The notes: a model not told the origin generated them from the sequence alone. Shown: positions 47,428-57,398, numbered from the stretch's first letter. The stretch is DNA of 64,000 nt from an uncultured Alphaproteobacteria bacterium (GCA_910587405.1 CAJUKS010000008.1:1-64000); one strand, 5' to 3'. Numbers and translations: made by a program.

Positions 47428-50400
47428 ATGACTTATCAGGAAATGCTTGCAAAAGCGGCAACATTGACGCAAAAGGATGACTGCCTGGCGCTGCTTGAGG
47501 AAACGATGTATCTGAAATCCGAAGAAATGGTTTCGTTTTTTGAAGCGCTGACCGCAAGTCCGTATTTTGCCGAGGTTTCACCGGACGTTCTGAGTCGTAT
47601 TTACAAAAAAATAACACGGAATAATTATTTGTCGCCGACAAGAAGAGTGGATGTGGTCGAGACGGTTTATGACAGGTCAGGCGCCGTTTATGTGCCCGAG
47701 TTGGGGGGACTGCTTTCCTTTAACGCCTGGATTATTTCGACTGTCGGGGATCCGATGCTGCCGTCGTTGGCTTTTTTTGAAAAAATTATCGACAATAAAC
47801 CGACGCCGGAACAATTTGCAGACATATATCAGAAAATCGATGAGGTGCTGGAGCGTCATCCGTATTGGACTGATCTGCAACAGGAAAGTGTTCGGCATTT
47901 GCTGGATAAACTGTTACAGAATGTTCCGGACGGTATGGTTGCAAATTATACCCAAACAGCTGCCTGGGCCGGAACCAGTTGTTTGTATTCGGAAGCGCTG
48001 CCGTATGTAACGCGCGGCATACAGATGAGCGGCAATAATGAAGGGAGTTACGAAGCGGTTTGTGATTATGTTTGCGAAATGGTGCAGAAAAGACGTGCCG
48101 ATCCGGCCGATTTTTTTGACATTTTGCGAAAGATGGCAACGGAAGGCCATAGGATTCCGCAAGCGGCATTCGGTAAAGAGGGGAGTGTCAACGCCTGTCA
48201 AAAGGAAGTTGAAGATTTGCGGCAGCGTTTGCAAACCGGGACGCATGCATATGAATTGTACGATTATGCGCTGTCTGTCACAAAAATGCTCAGCGAATCG
48301 CATCTTATGTATGACAACGATGTTCTTTCAATGATTGAAACCCTGCAAAGCAATCCGCGCCCTCCGTCAAGAATGCTGCCGGTTTTTGAAATCTGTAATA
48401 CGGTGACTGGCCGCACTCCTTCATTGTCGGAACGCTGTTTGAAGATTGCGACTCAAGAAGCCGCTTACGGTGTGCGGGAAATCGAAGCGCCGCAATCTAT
48501 GATCGATGCGATGCAGAAATTTTACCGGGATTTTCCTCATCCCGAATCGCAACAATATCAGACGGATGTCGCCGGTTTGTTTGCCGATGCGACCCGGTCG
48601 AATTTATATCTCGATTTCGTTAATTTGATGATGAATTGCGGAAAATCGAATCAGGCTTTTGCGATTGTTGCCGCAAAAACGGATTCTCTGCCGTCGGCCG
48701 GCAAACACACCGCCGAAGCGAACGCCTTGCTGCAATGTCTGTCAAAAATAACGGCGTCGGCCGATATGGGAACGCAAGCAGCGGACTTGGTTGCAAAGCT
48801 GGTTGAACGACCGGATATTTCGGTAAACTCGGCAGTCGTCAAGTTGAGGGAAATTGCCGGAAATGCATTAAAGCGCGATCCGCAGCAGGCAGAGCGTTAT
48901 TTCGATATTTGGCAGGATTTGCTCACCCGGCGCGGCAAGGAAGTTGATCCGGTTCTGATGATGAAGGAACTGGCCTGTCTTCCGCCCGGTTCGGCGCAGC
49001 AGGTTGACCGAATGTTGGCTCTGGCTGATTTAATGCCGCTGCCCGAAGACACGGAAGAAAAGGCGGAGCTGCTGACAAAATTGCTGAACCTCGGCATTAT
49101 GAACGATAAAGAGCAGACCGCTAAAGTTATACAATGGGCGGAAGCCAAGGGCCTGACACCGGCGATGATGTTTGAGGACGAAGAATTTGCCCGCGACGGT
49201 TGGAATACTGCCGATATTATTGAGATGCTGAAACTGCATGAGGAAACCTTGCTGCAATGTCAGGATGCGTCGGCACAGGGATTGATACGCCTCGAAACGA
49301 TAAAGCGGCTGATTGCCGACTCTTCGTCTTGGAATTCGGAACAACAGGAAAGCGTCGACCGTATTTCCGGAAAATGGGAACAAATGCGGCGGGCGGCCGA
49401 AACCAGATACGCCGGTTTGTCGGAAGGCGAAAGGAAGCAGTTGGAACGGGTATTGACAACCTCCGCCTTAGATGAGGAAGAAAAAGCTCTTTTCTTCCGC
49501 GGCGGCCTTGACGGTTGTCTGTCCTGTAATCTCGGCCACTATCTGAAGGTAAAGGAATATATGCAGCGAGAAGCCGGTTCGGATGAGGTGACGAAGCAAT
49601 GGCTGATTCCGTCCGCTTTTTCGTGTGCCAAAATTTACGGCAAAGACTATATGAATTATTTTCGGGTGATTGACAATTATAATAAAGCGCTGCCGAAATG
49701 GCAGAAAGAATGCCGAAGCGAGGATCGGGAACAGGCGCGTGATGAGAAGGCGGAGAAACTTCGTCGGCAGTATAAAGGTTATTCTTTTGTTCTCCAAACT
49801 CTGGAAAATTTGCCGGATAACCGGTTGCTGGCCAAAATGGCGCTGCAGAAAAATCTGTTGTTGTCGCCGCCGAAAAATGAGGCGGAACTGAAAGTCGTGA
49901 AACGATGGCAGCAGGAAGTGTTGTCCGATAAGAAATTTTGTCTTCCGAAAGAAAGGCGGCGGCTTGAACTTTATTGCCAGAGTCTGCTCGGCACGCTGTA
50001 CAGTACAGTTAATTATGTGGAATATCGCAATTTGCGACCGATCGGCATGGAGCGAGCGACGGCCTGGATGGTCAAAGCCGTGGAAAAAGACGGTGATTTG
50101 CCGCGGATCCGCCGCTTTTTTGACCGGCATCTCAAAGCAGTGAATGGGGTCGGGGAAACGTTTTTGAGGCTGGATGCACCGCATTATTCGACGGAGAGGA
50201 TAACCGGTCTCGATGATTGCGTCCGTTCGGAAGTGAAATTTTCCGACGACTATTCGCGAGTGGTTGATAAACTGTCCTATATCAGCGACCGCGAACTGGA
50301 AACGTTGAAATACGGTGAAATTTACGAGCGGCTGGCCAACATAAAATATAAGTACAGCGATTATGACTTTGCCGCGGCCAACTCGGTTTACGTTTCGTCG

Positions 50401-51354
50401 CAAGATGCCTACGACAAAGCCGAAGAATATTATCGGCGCGGGCAGGTGACGCCGTCGCGTTTTGCCGATAAGCCGGTTTTGTATAACGATGATCAGACGT
50501 TGCGCTGCCGGGTAGCGTCAAAAGACGATCCGCGGATTTTGTTTGCCGGCCAACATACTTCCTGCTGCCAGAGCTTCGGCGACGCCGGCGGCCGTTGTGC
50601 CATCGACAGCGTAACCAACCCGCATTCGGGGTGCATGATCTGGGAGAAAAAAGAACAGGAAGGCAGCGAATGGCAGATTTGCGGCTGCAGTTGGTTTTAT
50701 GAAAGCCAGAACGGCAAATACAAAGGATTGACGTTTGATAACGTGGAAGTTGAAAACTATTATAAAAACAAAGGAGAAGTCAAAAAACTGCTGGCGCGGA
50801 TGGTTAAGGAATTTGCCGGCGACAATTATCGTTATATTTCGGTGGGCCAAAGCAATGACGACATCAGTATGGCCGGTTACAGAAAATTGTCTGCCAAAAA
50901 CCCGCTGCCGCAAGGGTATGAAGGGTATACGGATGCTTCGGAAAAGCAAAAGCTGTTGTACGAAAATCCGAAAGCGGCGGCCGAAAAAGTTGACGTACCG
51001 GTTATTTGCGCCGGCGATATGCGCGATTGCCAAAAGCTGGAAGCGATCAGTCGGAGTATACGGCGGTTTGATTGGCGTGACGGTGATAAATGCGTGGTTT
51101 TGAAAGACAGCGATCGGGTTTATGCGGCGGCGGTTTGGAAGCATAACGAAAAGCGGGTGATACTGGCGGCAGATCCGCAATCCGCGGCCGCGGTACCGCA
51201 GCAGTTGTCGAATTTTCGCGATTTTGCCTTGGAATGTGTCCGACGTGATATTGACAATCCCGAGATTGATGACGATCTTCGTCTGCCGTCGGCTGCGGTT
51301 GAAAAGAAAAACACCGCTCCGAGTTGCCGCAACATCGGCGCCGAATATGAATAG
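47428..51354 (+). CDS. Very large protein of unknown function
   Basis: A 1308-residue soluble protein with no recognised domain in the N-terminal ~1000 residues, which are helix-rich and repeat-like (paired-helix segments throughout). A C-terminal part of about 300 residues has an unusual Cys-rich motif HTSCCQSFGDAGGRCAIDSV, followed by a W/F-rich segment (CGCSWFYESQNGKYKGLTFD) that resembles a GNAT-like beta-sheet. GGAG precedes the ATG chosen; an ATG 26 codons upstream lies before the likely transcription start. Possibly a secreted effector given its size and the DotB-like ATPase in the window, but no secretion signal is seen, so this is speculation. Confidence 0.75.
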   Translation: MTYQEMLAKAATLTQKDDCLALLEETMYLKSEEMVSFFEALTASPYFAEVSPDVLSRIYKKITRNNYLSPTRRVDVVETVYDRSGAVYVPELGGLLSFNAWIISTVGDPMLPSLAFFEKIIDNKPTPEQFADIYQKIDEVLERHPYWTDLQQESVRHLLDKLLQNVPDGMVANYTQTAAWAGTSCLYSEALPYVTRGIQMSGNNEGSYEAVCDYVCEMVQKRRADPADFFDILRKMATEGHRIPQAAFGKEGSVNACQKEVEDLRQRLQTGTHAYELYDYALSVTKMLSESHLMYDNDVLSMIETLQSNPRPPSRMLPVFEICNTVTGRTPSLSERCLKIATQEAAYGVREIEAPQSMIDAMQKFYRDFPHPESQQYQTDVAGLFADATRSNLYLDFVNLMMNCGKSNQAFAIVAAKTDSLPSAGKHTAEANALLQCLSKITASADMGTQAADLVAKLVERPDISVNSAVVKLREIAGNALKRDPQQAERYFDIWQDLLTRRGKEVDPVLMMKELACLPPGSAQQVDRMLALADLMPLPEDTEEKAELLTKLLNLGIMNDKEQTAKVIQWAEAKGLTPAMMFEDEEFARDGWNTADIIEMLKLHEETLLQCQDASAQGLIRLETIKRLIADSSSWNSEQQESVDRISGKWEQMRRAAETRYAGLSEGERKQLERVLTTSALDEEEKALFFRGGLDGCLSCNLGHYLKVKEYMQREAGSDEVTKQWLIPSAFSCAKIYGKDYMNYFRVIDNYNKALPKWQKECRSEDREQARDEKAEKLRRQYKGYSFVLQTLENLPDNRLLAKMALQKNLLLSPPKNEAELKVVKRWQQEVLSDKKFCLPKERRRLELYCQSLLGTLYSTVNYVEYRNLRPIGMERATAWMVKAVEKDGDLPRIRRFFDRHLKAVNGVGETFLRLDAPHYSTERITGLDDCVRSEVKFSDDYSRVVDKLSYISDRELETLKYGEIYERLANIKYKYSDYDFAAANSVYVSSQDAYDKAEEYYRRGQVTPSRFADKPVLYNDDQTLRCRVASKDDPRILFAGQHTSCCQSFGDAGGRCAIDSVTNPHSGCMIWEKKEQEGSEWQICGCSWFYESQNGKYKGLTFDNVEVENYYKNKGEVKKLLARMVKEFAGDNYRYISVGQSNDDISMAGYRKLSAKNPLPQGYEGYTDASEKQKLLYENPKAAAEKVDVPVICAGDMRDCQKLEAISRSIRRFDWRDGDKCVVLKDSDRVYAAAVWKHNEKRVILAADPQSAAAVPQQLSNFRDFALECVRRDIDNPEIDDDLRLPSAAVEKKNTAPSCRNIGAEYE

Positions 51355-51434
51355 CCGGGTAAAAAAACGTTGATTTTGGCGCCGGGTTGTTATACTCTGC
51401 CGGGCAGATTTGGTTAAAAACTTGGAGAATGTCG

Positions 51435-52955
51435 ATGCAAAAATATATTACGACCCCGATTTACTATTTGAACGGACTGCCCCATATCGGGCATGCATAC
51501 ACGTCCATTTTGGGCGATGTTTTTAAAAAATTCGAACAAATGCGCGGCAATGGGGTCTATTATACCACCGGTACCGACGAACACGGGCAGAAAAACCAGC
51601 ACAGTATTGAAGCAAGCGGTTTGTCTGCCGACGAATTTCTGACCCGTCAGAGCGATAACTTCCGTCATTTGTTTGTTGATCTGGGAATCGACTTTGATTA
51701 TTTTGTCCGTACGTCGCGTCCCGAGCATAAGAAGATTGTGCAGGAAATTCTGCAAAATATCTTTGACAAAGGACTGATTGTCAAAAAATCGTATGAGGGA
51801 CTTTATTGCGAAGGCTGCGAGCAGTTTAAGAAGAAAACCGATCTGGATGAAAACGGTTGTTGTCCCGATCATAAGACGGCGCCGAAGGCAATCAGCGAAG
51901 AGAATTATTTTTTCCGTCTTGAACCCTATCGTCAATGGCTGATCGACCATATTAAGAGTCATCCCGACTGGATTCAGCCGGCCAAATACGCCAACGAAGT
52001 TTTGGGAATGCTGAAAGAACCGCTGGAAGACCTGTGTATTTCGCGTCCGAAGTCGCGGGTTTGGCTGGGGGTTGAACTGCCGTTCGATTCCGAATATGTG
52101 ACCTATATCTGGTTTGATGCGCTGGTCAATTATATCTCGACTCTCAATTACGGTCATAATCCCGATTTTGAAAACGTATGGGCAAACTCCAACCACTTGA
52201 TTGCCAAAGATATTTTGAAACCGCATTGCATTTACTGGCCGATTATGCTGCATGCCCTGGGGGCGGCACCGGTAACGCATTGCTTCATCCACGGCTATTG
52301 GATCGGCGAAGGCGGCGTCAAAATGTCAAAATCACTCGGCAATGTGGTTGACCCGGTCGAAGTGGTTAAGCTGTTGGGTGTGGACGCGCTGCGTTTTTAT
52401 CTGATCAACAACATGACTCTCGGCGGCGATTCGCAAATCAGCGTTCCGATGTTGAAGCAAGGTTATAAAATGCTGGCGAACAATATCGGCAATTTGCAGA
52501 TGCGGGTGCTGAAAATGGTGCAGAAGAGTCTGGACGGCAAAGTGCCTTCGGCGGCGGCGCTGACAGACGAGGACAAAAAACTGATTACCGAGATTGCCGG
52601 ACGTTTTGAACGGATTTATAATCAGGAAATGTCGTTGGAAACGGTTAACGAACTGGCGGAAAGCATCGTCAAAGCCGGTGATGCCGCCAACGCCTATTTT
52701 GCCGCCAACACGCCGTGGGTCTTGGCGAAAGACGAAACCCAAAAAGCGCGTTTTGAAGCCGTGGTCTACACTACTCTCGAACTGTTGCGGCTGATCGGTA
52801 TCGCCCTTTATCCGCTGACACCGGCAACTGCCCGCAAGATTGAAGCTTCGTTAGGCGTTGAGCCGGAAACGTTTGTTGCCGAATTTAAGCCTTTCGGTTT
52901 GTCGGAAGGCACGGAAATCAAAGTCGGCGATCCGCTGTTTCCGATTATCGAATGA
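51435..52955 (+). CDS. metG: Methionyl-tRNA synthetase
   Basis: A 506-residue class I synthetase charging tRNA-Met. The HIGH motif is LPHIGHAYTS, the KMSKS loop VKMSKSLGNVVDP; the zinc-knuckle region has YCEGCEQF and NGCCPDH; the anticodon-binding helical domain follows. The C-terminal tRNA-binding (OB) domain of longer MetG forms is absent. The start was placed at MQKYIT, 7 nt after GGAG. A TATACT -10 is seen about 40 nt upstream, with a weaker -35. Confidence 0.97.
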   Translation: MQKYITTPIYYLNGLPHIGHAYTSILGDVFKKFEQMRGNGVYYTTGTDEHGQKNQHSIEASGLSADEFLTRQSDNFRHLFVDLGIDFDYFVRTSRPEHKKIVQEILQNIFDKGLIVKKSYEGLYCEGCEQFKKKTDLDENGCCPDHKTAPKAISEENYFFRLEPYRQWLIDHIKSHPDWIQPAKYANEVLGMLKEPLEDLCISRPKSRVWLGVELPFDSEYVTYIWFDALVNYISTLNYGHNPDFENVWANSNHLIAKDILKPHCIYWPIMLHALGAAPVTHCFIHGYWIGEGGVKMSKSLGNVVDPVEVVKLLGVDALRFYLINNMTLGGDSQISVPMLKQGYKMLANNIGNLQMRVLKMVQKSLDGKVPSAAALTDEDKKLITEIAGRFERIYNQEMSLETVNELAESIVKAGDAANAYFAANTPWVLAKDETQKARFEAVVYTTLELLRLIGIALYPLTPATARKIEASLGVEPETFVAEFKPFGLSEGTEIKVGDPLFPIIE

Positions 52956-52960
52956 TTTCA

Positions 52961-52998
52961 AAAAAACAAGCCCCGGTTTATCGGGGCTTGTTTTTTGC
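52961..52998. terminator. Bidirectional terminator between metG and ampD
   Basis: AAAACAAGCCCCG pairs with CGGGGCTTGTTTT around GTTTAT. Confidence 0.9.
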
Positions 52999-53025
52999 CG
53001 TTGTTAACGCATCGGCACAGCCTGT

Positions 53026-53757
53026 TTATCCGGGATGGGATATTTTAGAATAGATTTGATATTGCAAATAAATGTTTTGTAAAGCGTTTACAAATTCCGG
53101 GTCCGAGAATAATTTGCCGCAATCGGTCGGATAAGGGTGGTCCGCCAGCTTTTTAACCGGCAGTTTGACTGTTTTTTTGGGCAGGAACCGACGGCAGAAA
53201 GCATAAGCCGAGGCGGCTTCCGCCTGCGGGGAATCCGTCTTATAGCCGATGTCTGATAACATTTTGCAGGCATCGTTTTCGGCGGCAAAACGGCTGCCGT
53301 ACCAAATGCCGATATTGTGGGCGGCCAGTTCGCGCCAGGGAAAGTCTTTGCCCGGATCGGCCTTCCGTTCGGGAGCGATGTCCGAATGGCCGACAATTCT
53401 TTCCGGCGTGATGCGATGGCGTTTGATGATATCCCGGCACAAGCCGATCAGCGCTTCAGTCTGGCGGCGGTTAAATTTGCTTTGTCCGAGCGAGCGGTGG
53501 CAGACTTCGATGCCGATCGAACAGGAATTGAGGTCGGTGGTACCGCGCCAGTAGCTGACGCCGGCATGCCAGGCACGTTTGTCTTCGCTGACGCATTGAA
53601 ATACCGTGCCGTCATAATCGACCACATAATGTGAGCTCAGCTGCAGCGTTTTCAGTTTTTCAATTCCTTCGGCCGCCGGGTGCGCCATTGAGTGCAGCAC
53701 CAAGGTGTCAATCGGCAGTTTGCGGTCATCAAAAAAATCAAGCGGGCGAAGTAACAT
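53026..53757 (-). CDS. ampD: N-acetylmuramoyl-L-alanine amidase AmpD
   Basis: A 243-residue zinc amidase that cleaves anhydromuropeptides during cell-wall recycling. Zinc ligands and catalytic residues: VLHSMAHP, RAWHAG, and VGHSDIAPERKADPGKDFPW. The enzyme ends with a helical extension of about 70 residues beyond the AmpD core. It is the last gene of the salvage run, but may be transcribed separately. Confidence 0.93.
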   Translation of the reverse strand: MLLRPLDFFDDRKLPIDTLVLHSMAHPAAEGIEKLKTLQLSSHYVVDYDGTVFQCVSEDKRAWHAGVSYWRGTTDLNSCSIGIEVCHRSLGQSKFNRRQTEALIGLCRDIIKRHRITPERIVGHSDIAPERKADPGKDFPWRELAAHNIGIWYGSRFAAENDACKMLSDIGYKTDSPQAEAASAYAFCRRFLPKKTVKLPVKKLADHPYPTDCGKLFSDPEFVNALQNIYLQYQIYSKISHPG

Positions 53758-53768
53758 GGTATCCTCTC

Positions 53769-54545
53769 TTATCGTCTGATGGTGGAGAGCTGGATCGGGA
53801 AATCGGCATGTTGACGGATTAAGCCCTGATGACAGCAGCGACGGTAACTGAAATACAGTTCGGGGTTTGTATAGGTGTCAATGCCGGAAAAAGAAACGTT
53901 TTGAATGCCGAGCAGGTGCAGGCGGTGCCGCGCATAGGCTTCGAGGTCGCACAGGTAACGGTCGTTGCCGATCGGGGTAAAAAAGCGGCGGTTGTTTGAA
54001 TCCTGATCAACAAACAAAGAGCGCATGTCTTCGCGAACTTCAAAAGACGCTTTTTGCAGACACGGTCCTGCCGCGGCGGCGAGGTCGTCGCGATCGGCGC
54101 CTTTTTCGAGCATGATTTTAACCGTATTTTCAATTACCCCTTGCAGAGCGCCGCGCCAGCCGGCGTGAACGGCGGCAATGATTCCGTGTTTGTAATCGGC
54201 CAGCAGAATCGGCATGCAGTCGGCAGTGGTAATGCCGAGAACAATATCCGGGCGGTCGGTTACCACACCGTCGGCTTCAATCTGATAGCGAGAAGGGGTG
54301 TCAATATAAACCGCGGTAGCGGTGTGTCCCTGTTTGGGACGCATAATCCGATTGCCCGGCAGTTGGTAGAATTTTCCGATCAGTTCAAGGTTGGTTTCGA
54401 TATTTTCCGGTTTGTCCTGACTGCGCCAATTGAAATTGAGACTGGCGTAAATTCCTTCCGATACGCCGCCGTTACGGCCGAAAAAGGCGTGTTTGTCCTG
54501 CGGCAGGTTAGGCGCCAGATAATAATTGACCATTTTCTCCAGCAT
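53769..54545 (-). CDS. pgeF: Purine nucleoside phosphorylase of the YfiH (laccase-like) family
   Basis: A 258-residue enzyme with the motifs GITTADCMPILLADYKHGII, VHAGWRGALQG and the metal-site AGPCLQKASFEV. Once called multicopper oxidases, YfiH proteins act as purine nucleoside phosphorylases or adenosine deaminases. Position directly downstream of deoA, deoC and punA fits nucleoside salvage. GGAG at 7 nt supports the start overlapping the deoA end region. Confidence 0.88.
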   Translation of the reverse strand: MLEKMVNYYLAPNLPQDKHAFFGRNGGVSEGIYASLNFNWRSQDKPENIETNLELIGKFYQLPGNRIMRPKQGHTATAVYIDTPSRYQIEADGVVTDRPDIVLGITTADCMPILLADYKHGIIAAVHAGWRGALQGVIENTVKIMLEKGADRDDLAAAAGPCLQKASFEVREDMRSLFVDQDSNNRRFFTPIGNDRYLCDLEAYARHRLHLLGIQNVSFSGIDTYTNPELYFSYRRCCHQGLIRQHADFPIQLSTIRR

Positions 54546-54549
54546 CGCT

Positions 54550-55860
54550 TTACTCCACGGTTTCGGCAATCACCGGTGCCGGCTGCGGTTTGCGGTCGGA
54601 AACGGTGATGTTGTTTTGCAGTTCGGCGGCAGCCCGGGCAAAATCTTCCTGGTTGGCCGCGTGAACAAAGGCAAGCGGTGTTTGCGAATCGACATAATCG
54701 CCGACTTGACGGAAACCGGTATAACCGGTGGAATAATCGATTTTTTGTCCCGGGGTGGTACGACCGCCTTTTAATCCGATGATGCTGAGTCCGATGTTGC
54801 GGGTGTCCATGCTTTCCACATAACCGGCATTACGGGAGAAAACCGGCCGGATGACCGGGGCTTGCGGAAGATATTTGGCCGGGTGATCGGTAAAGTCTGC
54901 CGGACCGCCCAGTTTGGCAATCATGCGGGCAAAGGTCTCAAGCACTTTTCCGGAAGCAAGATCCCTTTCCAGCCTTGCCAAAGCGTCGGTTTCGGCGGAA
55001 AATTGTCCTGAGATCGTCAGCAAGCGGGCTGCCAGACGCATGGTTACCTGATGCAGGCGCGGGTCGGCGGGCTGCCCTTTCAGGTAATCGACGGCTTCCT
55101 GCATTTCGACGGCGTTTCCGGCGGCGGTGCCGAGCACCTGATTCATATCGGTAAGCAAAGCTTGGGTTTTGGTGCCGGTGCGGTTGGCCACTTTGACGAT
55201 TGAACGCGCCAATGCCCGTCCTTCTTCAAGATTGTTCATAAAAGCGCCGTTGCCGAATTTGAGGTCCATGATCAGACAGTCAAGACCGGCCGCGAGCTTT
55301 TTGGAAAGTATGGAAGCGGTAATCAGCGGGATGGACTCGACGGTAGCGCAGACGTCGCGAATAGCGTAGATTTTTTTGTCGGCGGGCGCCAGGCTGCCGG
55401 TTTGGCCGATAACGGCACAGCCGACTTCTTTGACCGTGGCGCGAAAAAGGTCGTTGTCCGGCTGGGTTTGGTAACCGGGGATCGAATCGAATTTGTCAAG
55501 TGTTCCTCCGGTGTGTCCGAGACCGCGTCCTGATATCATCGGCACATATACGCCGGCGGCCGCCAGCATCGGCGCCAGCATCAGGCTTACTTTGTCGCCG
55601 ACGCCTCCCGAAGAATGTTTGTCTGCGACCGGCGCATCAAGTTCCGGCCACTGCAGAACACTGCCGGAATTGCGCATTTTGAGCGTCAGCGCCGTCGTTT
55701 CCGCTTCGGAAAAGCCGTTGAGCAACACGGCCATGGTAAAGGCGCCGACCTGGCAATCGGCAATGCTGCCGTCGGTGACGCCGTTAACGAAGAAGGCGAT
55801 TTCCTCCTCAGTGAGTTCCCGCCGGTCGCGTTTTTTGCGAATGATTTCCTGAGGCAGCAT
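54550..55860 (-). CDS. deoA: Thymidine phosphorylase
   Basis: A 436-residue enzyme splitting thymidine with phosphate into thymine and deoxyribose-1-phosphate. Hallmark segments: DKHSSGGVGDKVSLMLAPML, GLGHTGGTLDKFDSIPGYQT, and LDCLIMDLKFGNGAFM. The glycine-rich phosphate loop is intact. It starts 1 nt after the deoC stop with GGGGGAA upstream. It overlaps functionally with the other deo genes. Confidence 0.96.
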   Translation of the reverse strand: MLPQEIIRKKRDRRELTEEEIAFFVNGVTDGSIADCQVGAFTMAVLLNGFSEAETTALTLKMRNSGSVLQWPELDAPVADKHSSGGVGDKVSLMLAPMLAAAGVYVPMISGRGLGHTGGTLDKFDSIPGYQTQPDNDLFRATVKEVGCAVIGQTGSLAPADKKIYAIRDVCATVESIPLITASILSKKLAAGLDCLIMDLKFGNGAFMNNLEEGRALARSIVKVANRTGTKTQALLTDMNQVLGTAAGNAVEMQEAVDYLKGQPADPRLHQVTMRLAARLLTISGQFSAETDALARLERDLASGKVLETFARMIAKLGGPADFTDHPAKYLPQAPVIRPVFSRNAGYVESMDTRNIGLSIIGLKGGRTTPGQKIDYSTGYTGFRQVGDYVDSQTPLAFVHAANQEDFARAAAELQNNITVSDRKPQPAPVIAETVE

Positions 55861-55861
55861 A

Positions 55862-56596
55862 TCAGTTTCCCCCTTCAATAACCCGGATCAGGTCATCCAG
55901 CAGCGAACTGGCGCCGATGCGGAAATGGTCGGGATCGGGCCAGGTTTCTCCCATGATTACTTCGGAAAGGGTAAGGTATTTGCGTGCTTCTTCAAAATCG
56001 CGAATACCGCCGCTGGCTTTAAAACCGGCGTTTTTACCGCTGTCGCGAATGGTTTCCAGGATGATGTTGGCGGCGCCGACGGTGGCGGAGACTTCGGTTT
56101 TGCCGGTGGAGGTTTTGATAAAACCGACGTCGTAGCCCAAGCAAAGCCGGGTAGCGGCGGCAATGGCCGATACATGACGGAGGGCGCCGGTTTCCAAAAT
56201 GATTTTGGAGGTTTGTTTGGCGGTTTCGCGACTGACGATTTCGAGAAAACGGCGGCATTCGTCAAGATTGCCGGCCAGAAAATCGCGGTAAGGGAAAACG
56301 GCGTCAATTTCGTCGGCACCGCTGCCGAGCGCTTTTTTAATTTCTTCTTTCATTTGTTTGAAGTCGTGTCCGCCGGCGGGAAAATTGACCACGGTGGCAA
56401 TTTTGACCGGTGTTTTTTTCAAGAGCTTTTTGGCAAAACCAACCCATTCCGGATAGATGCAAACGGCAGCGGTATATCCGTAAGGGGTGCAGGCTTTTTG
56501 ACAGAGGGCGGCAATTTTGGCTTCGGTGTCGTCGCGGTTGAGCGAGGTCAGGTCAAGACTGCCGATCAGGCGGCGTGCGGTCTGGTTGTCGGTCAT
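55862..56596 (-). CDS. deoC: Deoxyribose-phosphate aldolase
   Basis: A 244-residue class I aldolase converting deoxyribose-5-phosphate to acetaldehyde and glyceraldehyde-3-phosphate. The Schiff-base Lys lies in VGFIKTSTGKTEVSAT; the second Lys near KIILETGALRH is consistent with DeoC. TIM-barrel glycine turns (FKASGGIRDFEEARKYL) are present. It lies 1 nt after punA ends, in the deo operon. Confidence 0.95.
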   Translation of the reverse strand: MTDNQTARRLIGSLDLTSLNRDDTEAKIAALCQKACTPYGYTAAVCIYPEWVGFAKKLLKKTPVKIATVVNFPAGGHDFKQMKEEIKKALGSGADEIDAVFPYRDFLAGNLDECRRFLEIVSRETAKQTSKIILETGALRHVSAIAAATRLCLGYDVGFIKTSTGKTEVSATVGAANIILETIRDSGKNAGFKASGGIRDFEEARKYLTLSEVIMGETWPDPDHFRIGASSLLDDLIRVIEGGN

Positions 56597-56597
56597 T

Positions 56598-57398
56598 TTA
56601 ATACTCCTCGAGATAAGCGGTAATTAAAGAAGTGAGGTTGCCGCCGGCGCGGGCGGCGTTGGCAATTGTTTCTTCATGTGACAAAGGTTGCGTCTGCAGG
56701 CCGGTTCCGAAGTTGGTAATTGCCGAAACCGCCAGAACTTTGACGCCGGCATGAACGGCGGCAATCACTTCGGGAACGGTGGACATGCCGACGGCATCGG
56801 CGCCGAGAATGCGAAAGGCGCGAATTTCGGCGGCGGTTTCGAAGTTGGGCCCCAGCACCATCAGATAAACCCCTTCCGGTAAGGCGATGCCGTGTTTTGC
56901 CGCCAGTTGTTTTAACTGACGGCGCATTTCGCGGTCGTAAGCGTTGCTCATGTCGGGAAAGCGGGGGCCGATGTCATCGTCGTTGGGACCGATCAGCGGG
57001 TTGCGGCCGGAAAAGTTGATGTGGTCCTTAATCAGCATCAGACTGCCGGGTGTCAGTTCCGGATTGAGCGAACCGGCGGCGTTGGTGACGATCAGTCGCA
57101 AAATTCCGAGTTTTTTGAGAGCCTGCACCACTTCGGCAATCACCTGCGGGGCATGTCCTTCGTAAAGATGAAAACGTCCCTGCAGGCAAAGAACTTCGTG
57201 TCGGCCCAGCCGGCCGACGATTATTTTGCCCGAGTGCCCGGCGACTCCCGGGCGGGGAAAGCCTTCAATATCGGCATAGTCGATAATCAGCGGGTTTTCG
57301 ATGTTGTCGGCGACAGCGCCGAGGCCCGAACCGAGGATAATTGCGGTTTGCGGCCGGCGGTCCTGTAACAGGCGTTGCAGTTGAGGGAAATTGATCAT
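56598..57398 (-). CDS. punA: Purine nucleoside phosphorylase (trimeric type)
   Basis: A 266-residue phosphorylase of the trimeric NP-I family, splitting purine (deoxy)nucleosides. Motifs: IILGSGLGAVADN, QGRFHLYEGH, VTNAAGSLNPELTPGSLMLI and DAVGMSTVPEVIAAVHAGVK. The Asn in the purine site of the trimeric type is likely present in ISAITNFGTG. The start at MINFPQ follows AGGAATTT. It overlaps cdd by 3 nt, and is followed by deoC. Confidence 0.95.
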   Translation of the reverse strand: MINFPQLQRLLQDRRPQTAIILGSGLGAVADNIENPLIIDYADIEGFPRPGVAGHSGKIIVGRLGRHEVLCLQGRFHLYEGHAPQVIAEVVQALKKLGILRLIVTNAAGSLNPELTPGSLMLIKDHINFSGRNPLIGPNDDDIGPRFPDMSNAYDREMRRQLKQLAAKHGIALPEGVYLMVLGPNFETAAEIRAFRILGADAVGMSTVPEVIAAVHAGVKVLAVSAITNFGTGLQTQPLSHEETIANAARAGGNLTSLITAYLEEY

